Source: Candidatus Colwellbacteria bacterium RIFCSPLOWO2_01_FULL_48_10 (lineage in GTDB: Bacteria > Patescibacteriota > Minisyncoccia > UBA6257 > Colwellbacteraceae). Taken from it: 15,499 bases of DNA. Below, piece by piece: positions 5,857 to 10,635 of the stretch (position 1 is its first letter; each line of letters opens with the position of its first letter). The notes beneath the pieces are model-generated. The model did no database searches, was not told the DNA's origin, and saw only the letters and a program-made list of their open reading frames with translations. A program made the translations under genes and the position numbers. The stretch covers positions 39,833-55,331 of the forward strand of contig MHIY01000023.1 of the NCBI GenBank assembly GCA_001817755.1. The letters are read 5' to 3'.

Positions 5857-7302
5857 ATGTATAAACCCACTATTGGACTGGAAATACACGCTGAGTTGTC
5901 CACGCGGACGAAGATGTTTTGCCGGTGTTTGAATATGGATTCCGAAGAACCGAACAAGAATGTCTGCCCGATTTGCCTTGCTCATCCAGGAACTCTGCCC
6001 ACTATAAATCACGAAGCCGTAGAGGCCGTATTGAAGCTAGGATTGGCCCTGAAAGGCAAAACGCCGCCGGTATCGAAGTTCGACCGCAAGAACTATTTTT
6101 ATCCCGATCTGCCGAAGGGCTATCAGATCTCGCAATATGACCTGCCGCTCGTGGTGGGAGGCAAGCTTGCGGGCGTGAAGATCACGCGCGTGCATTTGGA
6201 GGAGGATACGGGCAGGCTGCAGCATGGAGAAGACGGCAGTACTTACGTTGATTTTAATCGCGCTGGCAGGGCTTTGATGGAGCTAGTGACCGATCCAGTT
6301 GTTCAAAACGCCGAGGAGGCCTTGGTTTTTGCGAGAGAGCTCCAACTGATGCTCCGTTACCTAGATATTTCCGATGCCGACATGGAGTGCGGACTTATGC
6401 GTGTCGAGGCGAATATTTCTATAAGCAAGGACCCCGTAAAGCCGCAAGGCGGCCAGGGGGCAAGCAAGTTAGGCACGAAGGTTGAGGTGAAGAACTTGAA
6501 CTCCTTCCGCGCGGTCGCGGGGGCTATTGCCTACGAGATCAAGCGCCAGGAGGAAGTATTAGAGTCGGGCGGGAAAGTGGTGCAAGAGACGCGTGGCTGG
6601 GACGACGTTAAGGCTGAGACCTACACCCAGCGCGTGAAGGAAGAGGCTCACGACTACCGCTATCTGCCTGAGCCCGATCTGCCTCAGATGAAATTCATGT
6701 CTGATGACCTAGAGAAACTTCGCGCAGAGCTCCCCGAGCTTCCGGAAGAAAAGCGTGTGCGTTTCATGAAAGAATTCAAGCTGAAGCGAGAGCAAGCCGA
6801 TCTTCTCGTTTCCGACAGATGGCTCGCCGCGTTCTTCGAGGAGACCGTATCAGAGCTCGAAGAAGAGGAGTTCAAGGCTAAGGATGCCATTGGTCTTGCG
6901 TTCAACTACCTCACCTCCGACCTCATCGGCAAAATGGCCGAAGCAAGGCTTGGCGTGAAGGAGATAAAGATAACTCCTGAGAACTTCGCAGACTTAATCA
7001 AGCTCATTGTTTCTGGCCAGTTGAATAGCCGTTCGGCGAAGGAGATTCTGGCGCAAATGTTCAAGATGGGGGGCGACCCGCATGAGTTTATGAAGAGCGG
7101 GGGGATGACTCAAATTAGCGATGAAAGCGAGCTAATGAAAATAGTTAATGAAATTATAGCCGGAAACCCGAACGTGGTTGGCGATTATAAGAAGGGCAAG
7201 CTCCCGGCGCTTGAGGCCCTCATCGGCCGGGCCATGGGCAAGCTTAAAGGCACGGGAAACCCTGAGGTTCTAAGGAGGCTTTTTGTGGAAGAGCTGAAGT
7301 AG
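5857..7302 (+). CDS. gatB: Aspartyl/glutamyl-tRNA(Asn/Gln) amidotransferase subunit B
   Basis: GatB is the kinase/tRNA-binding subunit of GatCAB, which converts Glu-tRNA(Gln) and/or Asp-tRNA(Asn) to the correct amidated form. Visible signatures are IGLEIHAELST, KMFCRC...NVCPICLAHPG (paired cysteines as in zinc-binding GatB), KFDRKNYFYPDLPKGYQISQYDLPL, HLEEDTGRLQH, DFNRAGRALMELVTDP, GTKVEVKNLNSFRAV and EEAHDYRYLPEPDLP. A helical region and the YqeY-like tail (ending about GNPEVLRRLFVEELK) complete it. At 481 residues it is full length. The start at 5857 is chosen from the GGAG spacing; 5851 is possible in frame. gatA and gatC are not in the window. The stop is 4 nt before a MITE-like repeat. 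Confidence 0.97.
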   Translation: MYKPTIGLEIHAELSTRTKMFCRCLNMDSEEPNKNVCPICLAHPGTLPTINHEAVEAVLKLGLALKGKTPPVSKFDRKNYFYPDLPKGYQISQYDLPLVVGGKLAGVKITRVHLEEDTGRLQHGEDGSTYVDFNRAGRALMELVTDPVVQNAEEALVFARELQLMLRYLDISDADMECGLMRVEANISISKDPVKPQGGQGASKLGTKVEVKNLNSFRAVAGAIAYEIKRQEEVLESGGKVVQETRGWDDVKAETYTQRVKEEAHDYRYLPEPDLPQMKFMSDDLEKLRAELPELPEEKRVRFMKEFKLKREQADLLVSDRWLAAFFEETVSELEEEEFKAKDAIGLAFNYLTSDLIGKMAEARLGVKEIKITPENFADLIKLIVSGQLNSRSAKEILAQMFKMGGDPHEFMKSGGMTQISDESELMKIVNEIIAGNPNVVGDYKKGKLPALEALIGRAMGKLKGTGNPEVLRRLFVEELK

Positions 7303-7305
7303 GCC

Positions 7306-7421
7306 GCTCGCTTTTCTGGTGTGTCTATTAGAACCAGAATATTTTTCTGCTGAAAAATTTCTTCCCGCTCGTCGCCTACGCTCCTACGCGACGTTCTCTA
7401 TGACACACCAGACAGGCTCGC
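7306..7421. repeat. MITE-like inverted repeat flanked by a 6-bp direct repeat
   Basis: TCTGGTGTGTC (7315-7325) and its exact reverse complement (7402-7412) form 11-bp terminal repeats; counting three more outer bases they match at 12 of 14. Immediately outside both ends is GCTCGC (7306-7311 and 7416-7421), which could be a target-site duplication. Inside are two smaller hairpins: ATTTTTC/GAAAAAT, and CGTCGC/GCGACG around position 7382. There is no coding capacity. It begins 4 nt after the gatB stop, so it may also act as the transcript's 3' end. Confidence 0.65.
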
Positions 7422-7524
7422 TAGTATTCAAGTTACGGTTTGTCGCCTGAAAGGCATCCACCGGATTGCAAATATTAACTCAAGATTGCTAGGAGCCTCA
7501 TGAATCCAAGCTGATTTGTCTGAC

Positions 7525-7553
7525 TTTACTATTTAGTTAGTCTGTGTTATACA
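7525..7553 (+). promoter_or_regulatory. Candidate promoter of the hypothetical gene at 7601
   Basis: TTTACT (7525-7530), a 17-nt spacer, and an extended -10 TG-T-TATACA (7545-7553). Predicted transcription start is near 7560. Confidence 0.45.
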
Positions 7554-7600
7554 TAGGCCATGGTTTCTGATTGGCCTTTGACATTTTGGAGCGTGAGCAA

Positions 7601-8089
7601 TTGACCCATGTAAATCCCAAGAAGCAGGGTCGTCTGGCCGAGCTGAGTAACATGAGCGTGATCAAGTATTCTCGTGTTGCTTTCAGCAAGGGTGCCCTGT
7701 CTACCAGGATTGGGCGGTGCGGCTTTGACTTTATCAGTCCCGGTGCTCTCAAGTTCTCTATCCCGAAGCGCAACCGCAAGACGGAGAAAACGATTCCCAT
7801 GGTCCTGTTCTACGACATGTCCGTAAGGATGGCGCTTAAGGAACTCGGCGAGATCGGTGTCAGCGGTGCGTCCATCGACAGCCTGCTGGCCTTGATGGAA
7901 CACTTCAAGCGATGTGGGCTTGTTGACGACACGAATCATGCCTACATTGCTCCTGGTTCTTCCAAGAACAATGTGGCGCCAGTGAGTATGCGGGATAGCG
8001 AGGAGCGATTACTTTTGAAGACGGTGCCGATGGGTGAGGTCATTAGAGGGCCTTTCTGGGTCCTGGTTACCCACCACGCGCCTGAATAG
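7601..8089 (+). CDS. Hypothetical protein, about 162 residues
   Basis: I do not recognise this protein. It looks soluble, with an Arg/Lys-rich middle (IPKRNRKTEKTIPMVLFYD), a helical stretch (SVRMALKELGEIGV, DSLLALMEHFKRCG) and a hydrophobic end (GEVIRGPFWVLVTHH). Codon choice is strongly biased to C/G in third positions (AAG, CTG, GTC, ATC), unlike the neighbouring housekeeping genes, which supports coding and suggests high expression or a different origin. There is no in-frame ATG before 7652; TTG at 7601 has a GGAG 9 nt upstream (7588-7591) and is preferred. The frame is open to a TTG at 7571. It has its own promoter candidate and a strong terminator 7 nt after the stop, so it is monocistronic. 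Confidence 0.75.
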   Translation: MTHVNPKKQGRLAELSNMSVIKYSRVAFSKGALSTRIGRCGFDFISPGALKFSIPKRNRKTEKTIPMVLFYDMSVRMALKELGEIGVSGASIDSLLALMEHFKRCGLVDDTNHAYIAPGSSKNNVAPVSMRDSEERLLLKTVPMGEVIRGPFWVLVTHHAPE

Positions 8090-8096
8090 GATACCC

Positions 8097-8141
8097 GGAG
8101 GGTTGGTGCGATTACGCGCCACACCCTCCATTTTATTTTTT
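8097..8141 (+). terminator. Rho-independent terminator
   Basis: GGAGGGT (8097-8103) pairs with ACCCTCC (8123-8129); an inner GGTGCG/CGCGCC stem (8105-8110, 8115-8120, one G-U) surrounds a 4-nt loop. A T-rich tail ATTTTATTTTTT follows. Confidence 0.93.
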
Positions 8142-8196
8142 AATAGATTCGGAGACCATTTTTTTTATCTTGTCTAGATTATTTTTTTGGTTATTA

Positions 8197-8225
8197 TTGA
8201 CAAATTGCTATGTGTGTTGTAATGT
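8197..8225 (+). promoter_or_regulatory. Sigma70-type promoter of the small exported protein gene
   Basis: A consensus TTGACA (8197-8202), a 17-nt spacer and TAATGT (8220-8225). Transcription should start near 8232, immediately before a leader hairpin. Confidence 0.8.
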
Positions 8226-8232
8226 ATCCACA

Positions 8233-8277
8233 CATGCTGAAAGGGTGTATCTGAATCAATCAGGTATGCCCAGCATG
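8233..8277 (+). promoter_or_regulatory. Hairpin at the extreme 5' end of the leader RNA
   Basis: CATGCTG (8233-8239) pairs with CAGCATG (8271-8277). After a 4-nt bulge, GGTGTATCTGA (8244-8254) pairs with TCAGGTATGCC (8260-8270) using three G-U pairs, leaving a 5-nt loop (8255-8259). The predicted transcription start is within about one base of the stem. Such 5'-terminal stems are known to stabilise mRNAs (ompA type); that role here is inferred. Confidence 0.65.
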
Positions 8278-8309
8278 CCGAGATCGGTCTTTTACAGCCG
8301 AATAAGCTT

Positions 8310-8315
8310 GGAGGA
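8310..8315 (+). promoter_or_regulatory. Strong Shine-Dalgarno
   Basis: GGAGGA, 7 nt before the ATG at 8323. It is the strongest ribosome binding site in the window and stands out because most housekeeping genes here have none. Confidence 0.85.
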
Positions 8316-8322
8316 ATGACGC

Positions 8323-8616
8323 ATGAAAATAAAGTCTTTTGTAATGGGTATCAGCTTTGTGGCTGTCCTTGCTCTCTTTGTCTACATCGTGGCTTTCGGC
8401 CCGAACGGTTTCGAAACCGATTGTGTTGCCACCGGAGTGGGCACGGATAGCGGCGGCGAATGGCTCGGCCTCGACTGCGAGAACGGTGCGAACCTGAAAG
8501 ACCGTGATCCCGAGAACATCGATGCCTACCACGACGGCGTCCGCTCGTTCCACTGTGAACGCGCGCGGCCAATTGGAGCATTTTGCTCACCGGTTGGCGA
8601 CAGCAACGGAACGTAG
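8323..8616 (+). CDS. Small exported or membrane-anchored protein with four cysteines
   Basis: The family is not recognised. The 97-residue protein begins with MKIKSFVMGISFVAVLALFVYIVAF, a positively charged start and one hydrophobic helix (about 6-25). It acts as a signal anchor or uncleaved signal; no clear cleavage site or lipobox is seen. The rest is an acidic, Gly/Asp-rich domain with four cysteines (34, 52, 78, 88), enough for two disulfides if it lies outside the cell. Codon use is biased to G/C in third positions, like the 7601 gene. Consensus promoter, structured leader, strong Shine-Dalgarno and strong terminator together predict high expression as a single-gene unit. A surface or secreted role is inference. 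Confidence 0.82.
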   Translation: MKIKSFVMGISFVAVLALFVYIVAFGPNGFETDCVATGVGTDSGGEWLGLDCENGANLKDRDPENIDAYHDGVRSFHCERARPIGAFCSPVGDSNGT

Positions 8617-8667
8617 CGCCAAGACGCTATCTATCCTCCTTTTTTCCAAAAGGTTTGGCGGCAACCT

Positions 8668-8716
8668 AAAGGCCGCTCCCTCGAAAGGATTCATCCAATC
8701 GAGGCCTTTTTCTTTT
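8668..8716 (+). terminator. Rho-independent terminator
   Basis: CCTCGA (8679-8684) pairs with TCGAGG (8699-8704), with an inner GGAT/ATCC stem (8687-8690, 8693-8696). An alternative outer pairing AAAGGCC/GGCCTTT (8668-8674, 8703-8709) is possible. T-runs TTTTTCTTTTT follow (8707-8717). Confidence 0.88.
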
Positions 8717-8751
8717 TGGGAAGACTTTTTATCGAGGGAGATAATATGACG

Positions 8752-8779
8752 GAGGTGGTATGACATGTCATACCACCTC
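8752..8779. repeat. 28-bp perfect palindrome
   Basis: GAGGTGGTATGACA (8752-8765) is followed directly by its exact reverse complement (8766-8779), with no spacer. A 14-bp half-site without loop looks more like a protein-binding operator or repeat than a terminator: on the + strand it is followed by A residues and on the minus strand by no T-run. No adjacent gene is clearly controlled by it. Confidence 0.85.
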
Positions 8780-8798
8780 AAAAAGATTCATCCACAAG

Positions 8799-8927
8799 AT
8801 TTATCTACCCGGGGCTTCTCTTTTCTAGGCGTGTAGAAATCGGATAGATTTCAACAGCTAGCATCTGGAACATATAACACTTTGTGCTAAATCTAATTTC
8901 ACAACTCAGCGAGCCGGGTAGCTAAAT
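8799..8927. repeat. Widely spaced inverted repeat downstream of miaA
   Basis: ATTTATCTACCCGG (8799-8812) and CCGGGTAGCTAAAT (8914-8927) are reverse complements at 13 of 14 positions, 101 nt apart. Inside is a small hairpin GAAATC/GATTTC (8836-8841, 8847-8852). No open frame lies inside. It could be a second MITE-like remnant or part of the miaA 3' end region. No clear flanking duplication was seen. Together with the 28-bp palindrome it fills the space between the small exported protein gene and miaA. Confidence 0.55.
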
Positions 8928-8941
8928 TTAACCCAAGTAAA

Positions 8942-9898
8942 TTACCCGATTTTAATGAACTCCGAAGCCAGCTTCTGTGCTTTTTTAAGATATGGTGGCT
9001 GTATCCAATCAATATCCTTTTGCCGCTTCCACCAGGTCATTTGGCGCTTGGCGTAATGCAAGCTTTCTTTCAATATTTCAGCTTTCATTTGTTGGTAGCG
9101 TATCCCGTTAGAGGCAGAGGGTCGTTGCGAGCCCTCGCGGCCTCTAACGGGACGGAGATAGCGCGAGATGTAGCGATATTCTAGGCCGAAGCTGTCGAGG
9201 CGTTTCCAGGAGAGGCCATTCTTATGGAGACCTGAAACTTCTTTTACCATTCCAAGCCTTAACCGTTTTTGTAGCTTCTTTTCAAGCCGTTTCTTGAGTT
9301 CTTCTTTTGCCAAATTTAGACCAATTTTAAGGACCTCATATGGAGACTGTTTTTCCAGTTCCGGCACCTTGCCGAGCGCTTTTGCGATCTCGATCGCGCG
9401 GATGAGGCGCGGGCGATTGTGGGGGTCGATTGTTGCGGCGCGAGCCGGGTCTAATTCTCTAATTCGCGCGAATAAGCGAATAGTGCTCATTGCCTCGAGT
9501 TTTTTGCGCAGTTTCGGGTTAGGCGGAACTTTTGGGAATTGCGTGTTGTAGATTATTGAGTCGATGTAAAGTCCGGTTCCGCCGCAGACGATGGGCAGTT
9601 TGCCTCGTTTCAAAATATCGGCGATTGCTTTCTGAGCAAGCTTTTGATATCTCTGCACTGTAAACATAGAGCGAGGCGAGGTGACATCAAGAAGGTGGTG
9701 GTGCACGCCCTTCATGTCGCGTTTCGTGATTTTGCCGGAGCCCAGGTCGAGACCTTTATAGACCTGCCGGGAGTCGGCCGAGACAACTTCTCCGTTGAAG
9801 CGTTTGGCTAGCTTTACCGCAAGGTCAGACTTGCCGGTCGCGGTAGGACCTAATATAATCACTATTTTTGACTTGCTGTATGCGGTGCGTAAATACAT
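8942..9898 (-). CDS. miaA: tRNA dimethylallyltransferase
   Basis: MiaA adds a dimethylallyl group to N6 of A37 in tRNAs that read codons starting with U. The 318-residue sequence has the P-loop GPTATGKS (17-24), SADSRQVYKGLDLGSGK (40-56), HHLLD (67-71), GGTGLY (106-111), the DSFGLEYR segment (235-242) and KRQMTWWKR (284-292). All key regions are present and the gene should be functional. An oddity lies between YISRYLR and IRYQQMKAE: about 16 residues (250-265, PVRGREGSQRPSASNG) are encoded by a near-perfect palindrome and have no counterpart I know in the family. The neighbour upstream is divergent, with a 42-bp palindrome between the two start codons. No Shine-Dalgarno is seen. Confidence 0.96.
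   Translation of the reverse strand: MYLRTAYSKSKIVIILGPTATGKSDLAVKLAKRFNGEVVSADSRQVYKGLDLGSGKITKRDMKGVHHHLLDVTSPRSMFTVQRYQKLAQKAIADILKRGKLPIVCGGTGLYIDSIIYNTQFPKVPPNPKLRKKLEAMSTIRLFARIRELDPARAATIDPHNRPRLIRAIEIAKALGKVPELEKQSPYEVLKIGLNLAKEELKKRLEKKLQKRLRLGMVKEVSGLHKNGLSWKRLDSFGLEYRYISRYLRPVRGREGSQRPSASNGIRYQQMKAEILKESLHYAKRQMTWWKRQKDIDWIQPPYLKKAQKLASEFIKIG
9103..9152. repeat. 50-nt palindromic element inserted in frame in miaA
   Basis: TCCCGTTAGAGGC (9103-9115) and GCCTCTAACGGGA (9140-9152) are exact reverse complements (13 bp); inside, GAGGG (9117-9121) pairs with CCCTC (9132-9136). On the minus strand it encodes MiaA residues 249/250-265 without breaking the frame. The outer bases (TCCCGT...ACGGGA) resemble the ends of the 42-nt palindrome just upstream of miaA. 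Confidence 0.88.
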
Positions 9899-9906
9899 AT
9901 TTCTAT

Positions 9907-9948
9907 AATCCCGTGTTTATAAGGCTATAGCCTTATAAACACGGGATT
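9907..9948. repeat. 42-bp perfect palindrome between miaA and the PaaX/Cas2-like gene
   Basis: All 21 positions of AATCCCGTGTTTATAAGGCTA (given here as AATCCCGTGTTTATAAGGC plus TA) are matched by the reverse complement that follows directly, centred between 9927 and 9928. It lies 8 nt before the ATG of the PaaX/Cas2-like gene and 8 nt before the miaA start on the other strand. It contains symmetric TTATAA boxes that could act as -10 elements in both directions. It shares 32 of 42 bases with the element at 10581-10622. Confidence 0.93.
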
Positions 9949-9956
9949 GATGTGGT

Positions 9957-10571
9957 ATGATTGTAGGATTAATAAGCGTGAATACGAAAATCAACACAGA
10001 TCGGTTTAGAGTTCCGGACAAGCCTCGAGCGGGTAAAATAGGCAAAAAGATTATGCTTTTGTTATTAGGCGGTTTAGCGTTGGGCTTATCGGGCCGACCC
10101 GATAGGTATTTTAAGATATTAGGAGGAATTACTAAAGAATGGAAATCTTTGGATAACGACGGCCTCCATGAATCTATTAAGAGATTATATCAATCTAAGA
10201 TAATTGCTTATACTGATAACTCTGATGGAACCATCGCTCTGGTTTTAACTGAAAAGGGCAAAAGATTGGCACTTAGGTATAACTTGGATCATATGAAGAT
10301 CAGTAAACCTGATCATTGGGATGGGATGTGGCGAGTGGTGATATTTGATATACCTGAGAAATATCGGCAAGGAAGGGGCGAGTTAGGAGGAAAATTAATT
10401 CAATTGGGTTTTAAGCCGATACAAAAAAGCGTTTTTATATTTCCTTATGAATGTAAAAACGAGATCGAGTTTATAATCGAGGTATTTAATCTACGACCCT
10501 ATGTCCGCCAGTTATTAGTAAAGGGAATAGATATCGACATCGAACTAAGGCGATATTTCAGATTAAAATAG
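9957..10571 (+). CDS. PaaX-like protein: winged helix plus Cas2-type C-terminal domain
   Basis: This 204-residue protein has a winged-helix-like DNA-binding region (about 25-108: GKIGKKIMLLLLGGLALG, DNDGLHESIKRLYQSKIIAYTDNSDGTIALVLTEKGKRLAL). It is followed by a ferredoxin-like domain of the Cas2/PaaX-C type (about 122-190). WRVVIFDIPEKYR (125-137) is the first strand with the Asp seen in Cas2, and LGFKPIQKSVFIFPYEC (150-166) matches the Q.SVF strand. Such proteins are common in Parcubacteria and are often mislabelled Cas2; there is no cas1 or array here. Function is unknown: transcription repressor, nuclease or repeat-processing factor. Codons are more A/T-rich (TTA, ATA, AGA) than in neighbours. 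The GTG at 9978 is an alternative start. The gene is tightly enclosed by two related palindromes. Confidence 0.88.
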   Translation: MIVGLISVNTKINTDRFRVPDKPRAGKIGKKIMLLLLGGLALGLSGRPDRYFKILGGITKEWKSLDNDGLHESIKRLYQSKIIAYTDNSDGTIALVLTEKGKRLALRYNLDHMKISKPDHWDGMWRVVIFDIPEKYRQGRGELGGKLIQLGFKPIQKSVFIFPYECKNEIEFIIEVFNLRPYVRQLLVKGIDIDIELRRYFRLK

Positions 10572-10580
10572 GCGTTATGC

Positions 10581-10630
10581 AATCCGGCCTTTTCTAGGCT
10601 ATCGCCTAATAAAGGCGGGATTGGTTTTTT
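10581..10630 (+). terminator. 42-nt imperfect palindrome plus T-run: second flanking element and likely terminator
   Basis: AATCCGGCCTTTT (10581-10593) pairs with the end of the unit (10611-10622), and TAGGC/GCCTA (10595-10599, 10604-10608) forms the inner stem; 17 of 21 positions are complementary. TTTTTT follows at 10625-10630, so it can terminate the PaaX/Cas2-like transcript, 9 nt after its stop. It aligns without gaps to the 42-bp palindrome at 9907-9948 (32/42 identical). Two of the differences are compensatory base-pair changes (positions 8/35 and 9/34). Confidence 0.8.
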
Positions 10631-10635
10631 GGGGG

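Noticed and set aside
7547..7939. A 130-residue frame on the minus strand opposite the 7601 gene
   Set aside because: The plus-strand frame has a promoter, Shine-Dalgarno, matching terminator and consistent codon bias; the minus-strand frame has none.
8587..8781. A 64-residue frame on the minus strand
   Set aside because: It runs through a terminator hairpin and the 28-bp palindrome and overlaps the end of the small exported protein gene.
9957..10571. A CRISPR-Cas locus, because of the Cas2-type domain
   Set aside because: No cas1, effector gene or repeat-spacer array is present. The protein has an extra N-terminal winged helix, typical of PaaX-like proteins and not of CRISPR Cas2.
10581..10630. 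Terminator of thrS (minus strand)
   Set aside because: The T-run lies on the plus-strand 3' side only; on the minus strand the hairpin is followed by GCATAACGCC without T residues.
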